A stretch of 64,000 bases of DNA from Providencia vermicola. GTDB lineage: Bacteria > Pseudomonadota > Gammaproteobacteria > Enterobacterales > Enterobacteriaceae. The first letter of the stretch is position 1, and every line of letters begins with the position of its first letter. Positions 49,819 to 60,285 of this stretch are shown piece by piece. The stretch covers positions 81,659 through 145,658 of the forward strand of contig NZ_JAGSPI010000013.1 in assembly GCF_020381325.1 (NCBI RefSeq), given 5' to 3'. A model generated the notes under the pieces. The model was not told the origin of the DNA. It made no database searches and saw only the letters and a list, made by a program, of their open reading frames with translations. The translations under genes were made by a program, and so were the position numbers.

Positions 49819-50364
49819 ATGAGCAAGCAAACTAAACTACAGCCACCTGAAAACCCAATTGTATTGGGGAAATTAGGTGCGGCATACGGTATTCGTGGTT
49901 GGCTCAAAGTTTTTTCGTCCACCGAACATGCTGAAAGTATTTTTGAGTATCAGCCTTGGTTTATCCAACGTTCAGGTCAATGGCAACACATTGAAATTGA
50001 AGATTGGAAACATCATAACAAGGATATCATCGTCAAGCTGAATGGGGTCGATGACCGTGATGCAGCTGCGCTTTTGACTAACTTTGAAATTGCGGTTGAT
50101 TCAACCCAACTACCTGAGTTAGAAAACGAATACTACTGGAAAGACCTGATGGGCTGCCATGTAGTGACGTTACAAGGCTATGACCTTGGTACCATCACTG
50201 ACATGATGGAGACTGGTTCGAATGATGTACTGGTCATTAAGGCGAATTTAAAAGATGCATTTGGCATCAAGGAGCGGTTGGTTCCGTTTCTTGATGGGCA
50301 GGTTATCAAGAAAGTCGATCTCGATGCTAAACTCATTGAAGTGGATTGGGATCCTGGTTTTTAA
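49819..50364 (+). CDS. rimM: Ribosome maturation factor RimM
   Basis: RimM binds S19 and helps mature the 30S head. The start at 49819 gives [20 protein letters not shown] and 181 residues (E. coli 182); a GTG three codons upstream is less likely. The N-terminal RimM domain has [17 protein letters not shown], and the C-terminal PRC barrel has [13 protein letters not shown] and [12 protein letters not shown]. It lies 18 bases after rpsP. Confidence 0.98.
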   Translation: MSKQTKLQPPENPIVLGKLGAAYGIRGWLKVFSSTEHAESIFEYQPWFIQRSGQWQHIEIEDWKHHNKDIIVKLNGVDDRDAAALLTNFEIAVDSTQLPELENEYYWKDLMGCHVVTLQGYDLGTITDMMETGSNDVLVIKANLKDAFGIKERLVPFLDGQVIKKVDLDAKLIEVDWDPGF

Positions 50365-50402
50365 ATCTCCGGTTGAACGGTTTTGATAAGTGGGACGATA
50401 TC

Positions 50403-51167
50403 ATGTGGATTGGTGTAATTAGCCTGTTTCCCGAAATGTTCCGCGCAATAACCGAGTACGGGGTAACTGGTCGGGCAGTGAAAAATGGCCTACTCACATT
50501 TGAGTGCTGGAATCCGCGTGATTTTACTCACGACCGGCACAAAACTGTTGATGACCGCCCCTACGGAGGTGGTCCAGGCATGCTGATGATGGTGCAACCG
50601 CTTAAGGATGCAATCAACGCAGCAAGAACTGAGGCTGGTGAGGGTGCAAAGGTTATTTATCTTTCACCACAAGGGCGCAAACTAAGTCAAGACGGTGTTT
50701 GCGAGCTGGCAACCAATGAGAAATTAATACTTGTTTGTGGCCGCTATGAAGGCATTGATGAGCGTATCATTCAAACCGAAGTTGACGAAGAATGGTCAAT
50801 CGGCGATTACGTTCTCAGTGGTGGGGAACTCCCTGCGATGGTGTTGATAGACTCAGTATCTCGGTTTATACCAGGGGTGCTTGGTCATCAAGCTTCAGCT
50901 CAAGAAGATTCTTTTGCTGATGGCTTGCTAGATTGTCCTCACTATACCCGCCCTGAAGTGTTAGATGGCATGCAAGTCCCAGATGTATTACTTTCGGGGA
51001 ATCACGCTAAAATAGATAGCTGGCGCATGAAACAATCACTTGGCCGTACCTGGCTTAGAAGACCTGAGCTTCTGGAAAGCCTAGCTCTGACTGACGAGCA
51101 GAGGATGTTGCTGACTGAGTTCCAGCGTGAATATCAGTCTGAGCAACAAATGAATCCAGACAATTAA
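50403..51167 (+). CDS. trmD: tRNA (guanine-N1-)-methyltransferase
   Basis: TrmD makes m1G37 in tRNAs, which prevents +1 frameshifts. The start at 50403 ([20 protein letters not shown]) gives 254 residues (E. coli 255); an ATG at 50346 would overlap rimM by 19 bases and add 19 unrelated residues. The SPOUT trefoil knot is seen in [16 protein letters not shown] [12 protein letters not shown] and [15 protein letters not shown], with the catalytic region [12 protein letters not shown]. Confidence 0.98.
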   Translation: MWIGVISLFPEMFRAITEYGVTGRAVKNGLLTFECWNPRDFTHDRHKTVDDRPYGGGPGMLMMVQPLKDAINAARTEAGEGAKVIYLSPQGRKLSQDGVCELATNEKLILVCGRYEGIDERIIQTEVDEEWSIGDYVLSGGELPAMVLIDSVSRFIPGVLGHQASAQEDSFADGLLDCPHYTRPEVLDGMQVPDVLLSGNHAKIDSWRMKQSLGRTWLRRPELLESLALTDEQRMLLTEFQREYQSEQQMNPDN

Positions 51168-51193
51168 TTGTCTAAACATATCAGTTTACCTAG

Positions 51194-51562
<369 letters not shown>

Positions 51563-51592
51563 TACGCTTTCGCTACATCCGAAAGTTGAAGA

Positions 51593-51616
51593 GGCCCGCA
51601 TTAGCGGGCCTTTTTT
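51593..51616 (+). terminator. rplS terminator
   Basis: The stem GGCCCGC/GCGGGCC with the loop ATTA is followed by six T. Confidence 0.95.
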
Positions 51617-51621
51617 ATATT

Positions 51622-51740
51622 CGTCATATTTCAAGTTCTCGCGGTGTTGGCTACGTTCATTCGCACTAGTCACATACTCATGTATGCTCCTAGCGACTCA
51701 TTCTCTTGCTGCCTAGCGAGAACTCGAACTATTTAGAATA
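51622..51740. repeat. Dispersed MITE-like repeat, copy A
   Basis: About 119 bases with imperfect inverted ends (TTCAAGTTCTCGC near the left, GCGAGAACTCGAA near the right) and the central CACATACTCATGTATGCTCC shared with the repeats at 27390-27706. It has no coding capacity. Confidence 0.85.
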
Positions 51741-51750
51741 AATAGAGTTA

Positions 51751-51873
51751 GTAAGTCACACTTCAAGCCGCATCTGTATTAGCTGCACTTATTCGAATTA
51801 GTCACATACTTATGTATGCTCCCTGCGATGTCCTCACTTTGCCGCCTTGCTACAACTCGAACTATTTAGAATA
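51751..51873. repeat. Dispersed MITE-like repeat, copy B (diverged)
   Basis: It is the same family and orientation as copy A: TTCAAGCCGCATCTG near the left end, CACATACTTATGTATGCTCC in the middle and CAACTCGAACTATTTAGAAT at the right. It is more diverged, so it is not a recent duplication of copy A. Confidence 0.75.
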
Positions 51874-52005
51874 TAGTTGAGAAGTTAATTTCTCAGTGTG
51901 TAAATTAATTTTTACGAAAAAGCTATGTTTTAACTCTATATTGAGTTCTGAAATGTTGGGTTTATGTTAATTTGCTTTATTGTCAGTATGTTGTATTGGT
52001 GTAAT

Positions 52006-52110
52006 TTATTGTTTACGATGGTGGAAATATTTTACATAAATGGATTGAATTGTTTACGATGCATGGTATGTTATTACCCATGCACTCAAACACAATATGT
52101 AAACAATAAA
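52006..52110. promoter_or_regulatory. Candidate TyrR control region of aroF-tyrA
   Basis: TTGTTTACGATG occurs twice in direct orientation (about 52009 and 52050), TTTTACA lies between them (52030-52036), and TGTAAACAATAAA, the inverted form, is at 52098-52110. TGTAAA and TTTACA are the half-sites of TyrR boxes. None forms a perfect TGTAAA-N6-TTTACA, so the call rests on repetition and position 35-140 bases before aroF. Confidence 0.5.
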
Positions 52111-52144
52111 CCAAGCAAATATAAGCTAATTAAGTAGGTAAAAA

Positions 52145-53239
52145 ATGATCATGCAAAAAGATGTACTCAACAATGTGAATATTCAAGACGAACAGGTATT
52201 AATCACCCCTGAGAGTCTGAAAGAGAAATATCCGCTGAGTCACAGCAACCTGCATGCCATTGCGACATCGCGTCAAGTTATTGCGGATATTATCCATCAA
52301 CGTGATCCTCGCTTACTCGTGGTATGTGGTCCTTGCTCAATCCATGATGTGGATGCTGCGATTGAATATGGTGAACGCCTACAAAAATTAGCCGAAGAGT
52401 TAAGTGATAGCTTATATATTGTGATGCGTGTGTATTTTGAAAAACCACGGACGACTGTGGGTTGGAAAGGCTTAATAAGTGATCCATTTATGGATGGTTC
52501 ATTCCAAATGGAAAAAGGCCTTCATATTGCTCGCGACTTACTGACTAACTTAGTCAATATGGGGCTGCCACTGGCGACTGAAGCATTAGACCCAAATAAC
52601 CCACAATATTTAGGGGATTTATTCAGCTGGTCTGCGATTGGTGCAAGAACTACTGAATCACAAACCCACCGTGAAATGGCATCAGGACTTTCAATGCCTG
52701 TAGGGTTTAAAAATGGGACTGATGGTAGTTTATCTACAGCAATCAATGCATTGAAAGCGGCTGCAATGCCACATCGTTTCATGGGAATTAATCAATCGGG
52801 CCAAGTTTGCTTATTACACACCAAAGGCAACAGCAATGGTCATGTGATTTTACGCGGTGGTAAAACACCCAACTATAGCGCAGAAGATATTGCGGCATGT
52901 GAAGCTGAAATGCGTAAAGCGGGGCTGGAACCATCACTAATGGTGGATTGCAGTCATGGTAACTCAAATAAAGATTACCGCCGTCAGCCACTGGTAGTTG
53001 ATTCAATTATCGAACAAATTGTTAATGGTAATGAGTCAATTACAGGTATTATGCTGGAAAGCCATATTAATGAAGGCAACCAAACCTCTGAACAGCCACG
53101 CGATGCGATGAAGTACGGCGTTTCTGTGACAGATGCCTGCATTAACTGGCAGACAACAGAGACTGTATTGCGTAACTTACATCAGGCGCTATTGCCTGTG
53201 CTTGAACAACGCACGCAGAAATTGAGCAAAGTGAGCTGA
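52145..53239 (+). CDS. aroF: DAHP synthase, tyrosine-sensitive type
   Basis: AroF condenses phosphoenolpyruvate and erythrose 4-phosphate to DAHP, the entry step of the shikimate pathway. The sequence matches AroF rather than AroG or AroH by its N-terminus ([21 protein letters not shown]) and by its place before tyrA. Active-site stretches are [42 protein letters not shown] and [16 protein letters not shown]. The ATG at 52145 has AGG at the best distance; one at 52151 is possible and equals the E. coli start. Feedback by tyrosine is expected from the family. Confidence 0.96.
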   Translation: MIMQKDVLNNVNIQDEQVLITPESLKEKYPLSHSNLHAIATSRQVIADIIHQRDPRLLVVCGPCSIHDVDAAIEYGERLQKLAEELSDSLYIVMRVYFEKPRTTVGWKGLISDPFMDGSFQMEKGLHIARDLLTNLVNMGLPLATEALDPNNPQYLGDLFSWSAIGARTTESQTHREMASGLSMPVGFKNGTDGSLSTAINALKAAAMPHRFMGINQSGQVCLLHTKGNSNGHVILRGGKTPNYSAEDIAACEAEMRKAGLEPSLMVDCSHGNSNKDYRRQPLVVDSIIEQIVNGNESITGIMLESHINEGNQTSEQPRDAMKYGVSVTDACINWQTTETVLRNLHQALLPVLEQRTQKLSKVS

Positions 53240-53252
53240 TCAAGGTATTAGT

Positions 53253-54374
53253 ATGTCTGTTGAGTTATCCCATTTACGGGACCAAATTGATGCGGTTGAT
53301 AAATCCTTATTGGATTTATTAGCCAAAAGGTTGCAACTTGTGGCGGAAGTTGGCGAAGTCAAAAGCTTACATGGGTTGCCAATTTATGTCCCTGAGCGTG
53401 AGTCGAGCATGCTAGCGGCTCGGCGCGCCGAAGCAGAACGTATGGGGATCCCACCTGACCTGATTGAGGATATTTTACGGCGGATCATGCGTGAGTCTTA
53501 CGCACGTGAAAATGACAAAGGTTTCAAGACACTCAACCCGAATGCAGGCCCAATTGTTATCGTGGGTGGCGATGGGAAGATGGGGAGGTTATTCCATCGT
53601 CTTCTGACCCTGTCAGGTTACCAAGTAAAAACGTTGAATCAAAATGATTGGCCGCAGGCAGAATCGATTATTGCGGGTGCCAGTGTGGTGATGGTCAGTG
53701 TGCCTATCCACTTAACCGTTCAGGTGATTAACCAACTGCCAAAATTGGATAAAGGCACTATTTTGATGGATATTGCGTCTATCAAACAACAACCATTAGA
53801 GGCCATGCTAGCGGCACATGAAGGGCCAGTTTTAGGGCTTCATCCGATGTTTGGCCCCGATATCGGCAGTGTAGCAAAACAAGTTTTTGCGTATTGTCAT
53901 GGCCGTGGTGCTGAGTCTTATCAATGGTTTCTTGAACAGCTATTAGTTTGGGGGGCGCGTTTGAAAGAAATCTCAGCGCAAGAGCATGATAAAAACATGA
54001 GTTTTATCCAAGCATTACGCCACTTTACGACTTTCACTTATGGGCAAAATTTGGCGAAAGAGGATATCGATTTACAGCAGCTTCTTGAGTTGTCATCCCC
54101 CATCTACCGTTTAGAACTTGCGATGGTGGGGCGGTTATTTGCTCAAGACCCCCAGTTGTATGCAGATATCATCATGTCTTCGGATAAAAACGTAGAATTA
54201 ATTCGTCGTTATCATCAGCTTTTAGGGCAGTCTATTGAACTGCTTGAAAAGAAAGATAAAGCAGAATTTATTCGCCAGTTTAATCAAGTTAGTGAGTGGT
54301 TCGGCGAAGATGCCCACCATTTTATGAAAGAAAGCCAGTCATTGTTGCAACGCGCCAACGATAACCGCAAGTAA
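53253..54374 (+). CDS. tyrA: Bifunctional chorismate mutase / prephenate dehydrogenase
   Basis: TyrA converts chorismate to prephenate and then to 4-hydroxyphenylpyruvate for tyrosine. The chorismate mutase (AroQ) domain spans about residues 1-90 ([21 protein letters not shown]) and the NAD-dependent dehydrogenase follows ([18 protein letters not shown] near 102; [12 protein letters not shown] near 194). The 373 residues match E. coli. It lies 13 bases after aroF in one operon. Confidence 0.98.
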   Translation: MSVELSHLRDQIDAVDKSLLDLLAKRLQLVAEVGEVKSLHGLPIYVPERESSMLAARRAEAERMGIPPDLIEDILRRIMRESYARENDKGFKTLNPNAGPIVIVGGDGKMGRLFHRLLTLSGYQVKTLNQNDWPQAESIIAGASVVMVSVPIHLTVQVINQLPKLDKGTILMDIASIKQQPLEAMLAAHEGPVLGLHPMFGPDIGSVAKQVFAYCHGRGAESYQWFLEQLLVWGARLKEISAQEHDKNMSFIQALRHFTTFTYGQNLAKEDIDLQQLLELSSPIYRLELAMVGRLFAQDPQLYADIIMSSDKNVELIRRYHQLLGQSIELLEKKDKAEFIRQFNQVSEWFGEDAHHFMKESQSLLQRANDNRK

Positions 54375-54687
54375 TCATCCCCGCCTTCTATTGTGTTGTT
54401 TGCAGTAGAGGGCTTTTTTACTGTTAATTTTTTGTTATTTCAGGTAATCTTTCTTTTTCGACCCTCTAAATTCGATATTTTATTTTGAATAAGCAATTTT
54501 ACTTATTTCTTGTGCTTTCTATTGAAAAATCTCCTTTCTAATCTAAAACAGATATCTTCCCCTATTTAAGGGTAAATTAATCGATTTATAAAATTGATAT
54601 TTAATTATCGATCGATTTATATGGTAAAGATATGACGTATTTTACCGATAACACTACTCATTCAACGATGGCTAGCGTGGTAAACAT
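54375..54687. other. tyrA-chemoreceptor intergenic region (313 bp)
   Basis: It is AT-rich. It contains the sigma-28 promoter of the downstream gene; I see nothing else I can support. There is no strong terminator hairpin after tyrA. Confidence 0.6.
54625..54651 (+). promoter_or_regulatory. Sigma-28 (FliA) promoter
   Basis: TAAAGATA, an 11-base spacer and ACCGATAA fit the FliA consensus TAAAGTTT-N11-GCCGATAA, with the -10 differing at one base. It ends 36 bases before the chemoreceptor start, placing that gene in the flagellar class 3 regulon. Confidence 0.88.
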
Positions 54688-56253
54688 ATGTCTTTTAAAA
54701 ATCTCAAAATTAGTATGAAGTTAACGATAGCATTTGGGGGATTTGTTACGCTTATTATCCTGAGCTCACTCTTTTCATTGGCCAATATGAACAGAGCCAA
54801 TGACGGAATGAAACAAGTTCTGTATGAAAGTTACCCCATTGCCTCAACAGCAGGGCAGATGATGGATAACTTTTATTCCTTTATTGGTATTCAAGAATTG
54901 ATTTTACTTGATGACCGAGGGAGTGATAAGCGACGTGAAGAGTTAGCCAAAATTACATTGAAAATTAATGAATTAATGGATAGCTTAGAAAAAAATGTCA
55001 CGGATGATCGTTCTAAAGAAGTCCTTTCTGAATTACGAATTATTCGCCAACAATTTCATTCATCAATTGCTCGTATCAATACATTCCTTTCTGAAAATAA
55101 TCGTCAAGCGGCTATTGATGAAATGATGGTAAAAACGTCTAGCATTCAGCGTGATTATCGAGACCACATTCAAACGCTAATGGCTATCCAAGATTTAGAA
55201 ATGCAGGATATTGGGCGTACAGTCAATGCCAATTATGAAAGCAATAAAATTTTACTGGCGATTCTTTCAGTGATCAGCATTGCTGCAGGTTGTGCAATGG
55301 GGTGGTTTATTACCATTATGATAACCCGCCCACTCGAAAATGCGGTTGGTTTAGCGCAGTCTATTGCGAGTGGTGATTTAACGAAAGACGTTAAAGTAGA
55401 TTCGAAAGATGAAACAGGTATTTTATTAAACGCATTGAATAACATGAAAGGGCAGTTAGTTGAAATTGTCCAAGAGGTGCAAAAAGGCTCTGAAAGTATT
55501 TCTGCAGCGGCAGGGCAAATTGTGGCAGGTAACCAGAACTTAGCCGCCCGTACGGAAGAGCAAGCCGCATCTGTTGAAGAGACAGCAAGTTCTATGGAAC
55601 AAATTACCTCAACGGTAAAAAACACCACTGAACATACTCATGAAGCCAGTATGCTAGCGGAACAAGCGGCGGTTGTTGTGCAGAATAATGGTCAAATGAT
55701 GAATCAGCTAACGAATAAAATGCGAGCTATTAATACCTCATCATTACAAATGACTGATATTATTAACTTAATTGATTCCATTGCATTCCAAACCAATATT
55801 CTGGCATTAAATGCTTCGGTTGAAGCGGCGAGAGCAGGCGAACATGGTCGTGGTTTTGCGGTCGTTGCGGGAGAGGTACGTTTATTGGCACAAAAAAGTG
55901 CGGCATCAGCCAATGATATCAAAGGGCTGATTGAGAACTCTTCATCGCAAACCAAAGAAGGTATGGAGCTCGTAGAGAAAGCGACTGAACAAATTCATGG
56001 CATGATTGATAGTGTGAAAGAAATGAATACGCTATTACAAGAAATTGGCCAAGCAAGCCAAGAAGAAAGCGATGGCATTTCACAAATTAACAGCGCTGTA
56101 GGGCAATTAGATTTAACCACGCAACAAAATGCCAGCTTAGTGGAGGAGTCCGTTGTGGCGGCAGACTCATTAAATGAACAAGCATTCCACCTAAAAAAAC
56201 TTGTGAATTACTTCCGCGTTAATTCTAACTACCAGTCAGAAACGACGGTATAA
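54688..56253 (+). CDS. Methyl-accepting chemotaxis protein
   Basis: A transmembrane chemoreceptor of 521 residues. It has a first membrane helix (about residues 10-30), a periplasmic four-helix-bundle-type sensor (about 35-185), a second helix (about 190-213), a HAMP domain, and the cytoplasmic signalling domain with the conserved hairpin tip [20 protein letters not shown] (about 372-391). The tail ends NYQSETTV, without the NWETF-type pentapeptide that binds CheR and CheB, so it may rely on other receptors for efficient adaptation. The ligand is unknown. It lies alone between tyrA and pheA, an insertion relative to E. coli, under its own sigma-28 promoter. Confidence 0.95.
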   Translation: MSFKNLKISMKLTIAFGGFVTLIILSSLFSLANMNRANDGMKQVLYESYPIASTAGQMMDNFYSFIGIQELILLDDRGSDKRREELAKITLKINELMDSLEKNVTDDRSKEVLSELRIIRQQFHSSIARINTFLSENNRQAAIDEMMVKTSSIQRDYRDHIQTLMAIQDLEMQDIGRTVNANYESNKILLAILSVISIAAGCAMGWFITIMITRPLENAVGLAQSIASGDLTKDVKVDSKDETGILLNALNNMKGQLVEIVQEVQKGSESISAAAGQIVAGNQNLAARTEEQAASVEETASSMEQITSTVKNTTEHTHEASMLAEQAAVVVQNNGQMMNQLTNKMRAINTSSLQMTDIINLIDSIAFQTNILALNASVEAARAGEHGRGFAVVAGEVRLLAQKSAASANDIKGLIENSSSQTKEGMELVEKATEQIHGMIDSVKEMNTLLQEIGQASQEESDGISQINSAVGQLDLTTQQNASLVEESVVAADSLNEQAFHLKKLVNYFRVNSNYQSETTV

Positions 56254-56261
56254 TTTTGATT

Positions 56262-56295
56262 AAAGGCTGCTTTTCTATTTAAGCAGCCTTTTTAC
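56262..56295 (+). terminator. Terminator of the chemoreceptor gene
   Basis: A perfect 11-bp stem (AAAGGCTGCTT with AAGCAGCCTTT) surrounds an 8-base loop and ends in T, 8 bases after the stop and just before the convergent pheA stop. Confidence 0.85.
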
Positions 56296-56300
56296 GTTTA

Positions 56301-57473
56301 TTATGGTGCTACTTTTTCAGGTTCAACGGGAACAATATTTTCAGATGGGTAACAGCCTAACACTTTTATTGAGCGTGTAATTGCTGAAAGCTCTTTGAGT
56401 GCTTGTTGCAGGTTATCTGAACGTAAGTTCGCATGAACATCCACATAAAACATCTCCTCCCAAGGTTTGCCATTAATTGGGCGAGACTCTAATTTACTCA
56501 TAATTATCTTATTATTTTTTAAGATAATTAGCGCATCAACCAATGCACCAGCTTGCTGACCCGTGGTGATTAATAACGTGGTTTTAGCAGGAACTTGTTC
56601 AGTGACTTCAATAGATTGTGGTGCAACGACAATAAAGCGGGTCATATTGATTTGCTGGTTTGCTAAATTGTGTTCAACAACATGTAAGTTATACAGTGCG
56701 CCACCTGCTTCACTGCCCAGTGCTGCAACATTAGGGGAATCTTGTTCCGCCACCATTTGCATCGCAGTTGATGTACTGTCGCAATATTTTATTTTCCACT
56801 GTGGAAACTGGGCTAAATATTGGCTGCACTGCTGGAAAGGTTGAGGGTGACTGTAAACCGTATCAATGAGGCTTAAATCGGTATTACCTGTGGTGAGTAA
56901 ACAGTGGTTAATGGGTAAACGAATTTCCCCCACAATAGAGAGTGATGTATTTTGCAGTAAATCGTAAACATCATTAATGGCGCCAGAACTGGTATTTTCA
57001 ATTGGTAAAATACCATACTCTGCTTGCCCACTTTCGACTAATGAAAATATATCTTGGAATTTATTACAGCTACATTCGACGAGTTGATCAAAATGGCGGG
57101 CCGAATATTGGCGAGCTGCGATATGTGAGTAAGAACCTTTGGGGCCTAAAAAGGCAAAACGGGCAGTGTCACTCGGCGTTAAATTTAAGTGCTTTTGTAA
57201 AATTGCTTGTTGGGTTAACACCGAGTCTTCGATGATCATCTGAAATAAGCGAGTAATATAAAAGCCGTCAAGGCCCAGTGGTTTACCTTTATTAATGAGA
57301 ACATCCAAAAGTTGACGTTCGCGGTCTTTATCACGAATAGGGCGATTGTCATCAATTTTTGTTTCTGCAACTTCTGCTGCAAACCCACGGCGTTTTGCCA
57401 AAAGGTTTAGGAGCTCACTATCTAACTGGCTTATTTTTTCTCGTACTTTCAGTAAATTAGTGCTGTTTTCCAT
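56301..57473 (-). CDS. pheA: Bifunctional chorismate mutase / prephenate dehydratase
   Basis: PheA makes phenylpyruvate from chorismate through prephenate for phenylalanine. It has an AroQ mutase domain (about residues 1-90; [19 protein letters not shown]), a dehydratase domain ([20 protein letters not shown] near 110, [23 protein letters not shown]) and a C-terminal ACT domain with [16 protein letters not shown], where phenylalanine inhibits. The start ATG at 57473 gives 390 residues (E. coli 386); a GTG three codons upstream is less likely. Expression should be attenuated by the pheL leader just upstream. Confidence 0.97.
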   Translation of the reverse strand: MENSTNLLKVREKISQLDSELLNLLAKRRGFAAEVAETKIDDNRPIRDKDRERQLLDVLINKGKPLGLDGFYITRLFQMIIEDSVLTQQAILQKHLNLTPSDTARFAFLGPKGSYSHIAARQYSARHFDQLVECSCNKFQDIFSLVESGQAEYGILPIENTSSGAINDVYDLLQNTSLSIVGEIRLPINHCLLTTGNTDLSLIDTVYSHPQPFQQCSQYLAQFPQWKIKYCDSTSTAMQMVAEQDSPNVAALGSEAGGALYNLHVVEHNLANQQINMTRFIVVAPQSIEVTEQVPAKTTLLITTGQQAGALVDALIILKNNKIIMSKLESRPINGKPWEEMFYVDVHANLRSDNLQQALKELSAITRSIKVLGCYPSENIVPVEPEKVAP

Positions 57474-57500
57474 CCTGCCCACCCTGTAATGTCGTGATAT

Positions 57501-57527
57501 AAAAAAAGCCCCCTATTTGGGGGCTTT
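57501..57527 (-). terminator. pheA attenuator
   Basis: Read on the minus strand, a perfect 9-bp stem (AAAGCCCCC with GGGGGCTTT) surrounds a 5-base loop and is followed by seven T. An upstream GGGGCTTTTG segment right after pheL can pair with the AAGCCCC arm, giving the alternative antiterminator. Confidence 0.92.
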
Positions 57528-57571
57528 CTAATTTTGTCTTCTTTTCTTTCTCGAACGACAAAAGCCCCTAA

Positions 57572-57616
57572 TTAGGAGTTGCTAAAGAAGAAAAAGAAAA
57601 CAAAATTACGTTTCAT
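57572..57616 (-). CDS. pheL: pheA leader peptide
   Basis: This is a 14-residue leader, MKRNFVFFFFFSNS, with six phenylalanines. It corresponds to E. coli PheL ([15 protein letters not shown]). Ribosome stalling at the Phe codons when charged tRNA-Phe is scarce would free the antiterminator and allow pheA transcription. The stop lies 44 bases before the attenuator stem. The coding sequence is too short for ordinary gene finders. Confidence 0.93.
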   Translation of the reverse strand: MKRNFVFFFFFSNS

Positions 57617-57693
57617 GTGAATACCTTTAAATAAACTTGATTCAAATAAACCCGATACGCCATAAGAAGTCAATAAAAAAGAATCATAAACAT

Positions 57694-57722
57694 AAAAAAC
57701 GCGCCTATTGCAGGCGCGTTTT
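57694..57722 (-). terminator. raiA terminator
   Basis: A perfect 11-bp stem (AAAACGCGCCT with AGGCGCGTTTT) surrounds a 5-base loop; on the minus strand a run of six T follows. It lies 36 bases after raiA and upstream of the pheL promoter. Confidence 0.88.
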
Positions 57723-57758
57723 ACAAAGTTTCAAGATAAGTTGATAGATAATATAAAA

Positions 57759-58088
57759 TTATAACGTAACGAGGTTCGCTTCTTTTACACTATTGTTGGC
57801 TCTTCTTGATTCTCCTTTATGTTGCACTTTATTGAGTTGTCTTTCGAGTTTGTTGATCAGTTCATTTATTGCAACGTACATATCTTCATGTTTGGCGCTA
57901 GCAACTAATTTACCTGTCGCTGTTTTGATATTTGCATCAACCATGAAACCTTGTGGCTCTTTTGATAAAACAATATGCGTATTTATCAGGGAAACTTGCC
58001 ACTTATCCAATTTTGTTAGACGGCTGTCAATGTGTTCACGAATAGCTGGGGTAATATCCATTTGTTTGCTAGTTATGTTCACTATCAT
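57759..58088 (-). CDS. raiA: Ribosome-associated inhibitor A
   Basis: RaiA (YfiA, protein Y) binds the 30S A and P sites in stationary phase or cold and keeps 70S ribosomes inactive but intact. The start at 58088 follows AGAGGTAA and gives [19 protein letters not shown]; the upstream in-frame ATG adds 26 unconserved residues. The 109 residues include [15 protein letters not shown] and [19 protein letters not shown]. The C-terminus lacks the acidic tail seen in E. coli (EEVEEE). A hairpin with half-sites like those of CRP (ATCACAC/GTGTGAT, 58187-58207) lies about 100 bases upstream. Confidence 0.96.
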   Translation of the reverse strand: MIVNITSKQMDITPAIREHIDSRLTKLDKWQVSLINTHIVLSKEPQGFMVDANIKTATGKLVASAKHEDMYVAINELINKLERQLNKVQHKGESRRANNSVKEANLVTL

Positions 58089-58438
58089 AGTGTTACCTCT
58101 CATTGTTTCCGTCTTTGATGAATTCAGAATACGCGTTATCAGCAATAAAAAATTGATATAGATCACATCTGATTCAGGGGATATACATCACACATCCGAA
58201 GTGTGATTTTGTATGAAAAAGGGGAGGAAAAGCATTGCCAAAATGAATGGATTAGTGGAAACTGATTAAGTTGGCTATCGATACGGTTAATAGTCGGATC
58301 TTTTTTTGGGTTAAAATTTAACTAATCTAAAAGATTGATTAATACAAATAAAAAAGTAAGAGAATACGGTAACGATTGGAAGCCAATCAGACAAACAAAA
58401 ACAGCAGCCGAGGCTGCTGTTTTAGATCAAACTCGAGA
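58089..58438. other. raiA-bamD intergenic region (350 bp)
   Basis: This holds the raiA promoter region, the 7-bp inverted repeat ATCACAC/GTGTGAT at 58187-58207 and the bamD terminator at its right end. An open frame at 58335-58559 runs across bamD in the opposite direction and is not supported as a gene. Confidence 0.6.
58398..58423 (-). terminator. bamD terminator
   Basis: A perfect 12-bp stem (AAAACAGCAGCC with GGCTGCTGTTTT) surrounds a 2-base loop; on the minus strand it is followed by TTGTTTGT. It lies 15 bases after the bamD stop. Confidence 0.75.
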
Positions 58439-59170
58439 TTATTGTGGGTTTGCAACAATAATACTTTCGGCTTTATTTGCTTCTTGGTTTAAACCCATTT
58501 GTTTATACGCAATTTCCATGTATGGCAAGGCATTACGTGTTGCTTCAGTGTCTGGGTAATCTTTCAGCATTTGTTCTGTGCGATTAACAACCGCGACATA
58601 AGCACCTCGTTTGTTGTAATATTCAACCACAGAAAGGTCGAATTTTGCCAAACGTTCTTTTAAGTAGACTAAGCGCTTGCTAGCATCGTTTGCATACATA
58701 CTGTTAGGATAGTAACGAACTAGCTGGCTTAAGTCTTTAAAGGCGACGCGAGCGTGCTGAGGGTCTCTATCTGAACGGTCGATACCGAATAAGCCTTGCA
58801 GTAAACTATCGTCTAAGGCCATAGCGGTTAAACCGCGCATGTAAAGGACATAGTCAATATTTGGATGAGTCGGGTTTAAACGCATGAAACGGTCAATTGC
58901 CGCTATCGCCATAGGCAGTTCAGCTGATTTATAATAGGCGTAAATCAGGTCTAATTGAACTTGCTGGGCGTATGGGCCAAACGGATAACGGTTATCAAGG
59001 GCTTCAAACTGTTTGATGGCAGCTTTAAAGTTACCGTCCTGTAGTTTTTGCTGACCCGTTGCATAGATTTCAGCTGGGGAGCTATCAGGGCTGACTTCAG
59101 GGTTGCTGGAGCACCCAGCTAAAACCAGGCTCAACGTGGCTGCAGCCACCAGATTTTTCATACGTATCAT
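58439..59170 (-). CDS. bamD: Outer membrane assembly lipoprotein BamD
   Basis: BamD (YfiO) is the essential lipoprotein of the BAM complex that inserts beta-barrel proteins into the outer membrane. The start at 59170 gives [20 protein letters not shown], with lipidated Cys20. TPR repeats follow ([20 protein letters not shown] near residue 34, [52 protein letters not shown]). The 243 residues match E. coli (245). It is divergent from rluD, as in E. coli. Confidence 0.98.
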   Translation of the reverse strand: MIRMKNLVAAATLSLVLAGCSSNPEVSPDSSPAEIYATGQQKLQDGNFKAAIKQFEALDNRYPFGPYAQQVQLDLIYAYYKSAELPMAIAAIDRFMRLNPTHPNIDYVLYMRGLTAMALDDSLLQGLFGIDRSDRDPQHARVAFKDLSQLVRYYPNSMYANDASKRLVYLKERLAKFDLSVVEYYNKRGAYVAVVNRTEQMLKDYPDTEATRNALPYMEIAYKQMGLNQEANKAESIIVANPQ

Positions 59171-59307
59171 CACGTGTAGGTTATCCTCTGAGTGTTTCGA
59201 GGGAGTCTATCCATAAGGCTCCCGGCAAAATTCGAGTTACAATAGCATATATTTTAAATGAAACGGCAGCGCCGTCAAAATACAAACACCAAAAAGTAGA
59301 TTAATTT

Positions 59308-60285
59308 ATGGCTCAACAAGTACAACTTAGTGCAATTATCGCTGAATCACAGCTCGGTCAACGTTTAGATCAGGCTTTGGCCGAATTGTTCCCTGATTAT
59401 TCACGTTCACGCATAAAAGAGTGGATTTTAGATGATAGAGTGCAGGTTAATGGCAAAGTTATCAATAAGCCAAAGGAAAAAGTTTTAGGTAGTGAACAAA
59501 TTTTAATCGATGCCCTTATTGAAGAAGATAATCGTTGGGAACCTCAGGATATTCCACTTAACATTATTTATGAAGATGAAGATATCCTAATTATTAATAA
59601 ACCGCGTGGATTAGTTGTACACCCAGGGGCTGGAAACCCAGACGGAACAATCCTAAATGCTTTATTATACCGTTACCCAGAAATTGTTGATGTTCCAAGA
59701 GCAGGGATTGTTCACCGTCTTGATAAAGACACCACTGGGCTCATGGTGGTCGCAAAAACCGTTCCAGCACAAACCCATCTAGTCGAGTCTTTACAGTTAA
59801 GAGAAATTACGCGTGAGTATGAAGCGGTGGCGGTGGGTCGTATGACTGCTGGTGGTATGGTTGAAGAGCCGATTTCTCGCCACCCAACGAAAAGAACTCA
59901 CATGGCGGTTCACCCAATGGGTAAACCAGCAGTCACACATTACCGCATCATGGAGCATTTCAGAGCACACACGCGTCTACGTTTACGTTTAGAAACGGGT
60001 AGAACGCACCAAATCCGTGTTCACATGGCACATATTAACCATCCATTAATTGGCGATCAATTATACGGTGGCCGTCCTCGCCCATTAAAAGGTGCCACGG
60101 AAGAGTTTTTAGAAGTGATGCGTAATTTCGATAGACAAGCACTGCATGCAACAATGCTGCGCTTATATCACCCAATTTCAGGTATTCAAATGGAGTGGCA
60201 TGCACCGCTACCTGATGATATGGTTAAGCTTATTGAAGCCTTAAAGGCAGATACTGAACTTCATAAAGACAATATGGATTGGTAA
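59308..60285 (+). CDS. rluD: 23S rRNA pseudouridine synthase D
   Basis: RluD makes pseudouridines 1911, 1915 and 1917 in helix 69 of 23S rRNA. An N-terminal S4 RNA-binding domain (about residues 15-75, LDQALAELFPDYSRSRIKEW) precedes the catalytic domain with the aspartate in VHRLDKDTTGLMVVAKT (near residue 139) and TGRTHQIRVHM. The 325 residues match E. coli (326). Its stop overlaps the pgeF start by one base (TAATG). Confidence 0.98.
   Translation: MAQQVQLSAIIAESQLGQRLDQALAELFPDYSRSRIKEWILDDRVQVNGKVINKPKEKVLGSEQILIDALIEEDNRWEPQDIPLNIIYEDEDILIINKPRGLVVHPGAGNPDGTILNALLYRYPEIVDVPRAGIVHRLDKDTTGLMVVAKTVPAQTHLVESLQLREITREYEAVAVGRMTAGGMVEEPISRHPTKRTHMAVHPMGKPAVTHYRIMEHFRAHTRLRLRLETGRTHQIRVHMAHINHPLIGDQLYGGRPRPLKGATEEFLEVMRNFDRQALHATMLRLYHPISGIQMEWHAPLPDDMVKLIEALKADTELHKDNMDW

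Larger units (their letters stand above)
51563..52144. other. rplS-aroF intergenic region (582 bp)
   Basis: In order: the rplS terminator, two diverged copies of the dispersed repeat (51622-51740 and 51751-51873), about 130 bases of AT-rich sequence, and the aroF control region with repeated TTGTTTAC elements (52006-52110). I see no gene. Confidence 0.8.

Noticed and set aside
58187..58207. CRP site before raiA
   Set aside because: The half-sites are in the wrong order (TCACA then TGTGA), so this is a hairpin rather than a normal CRP box.
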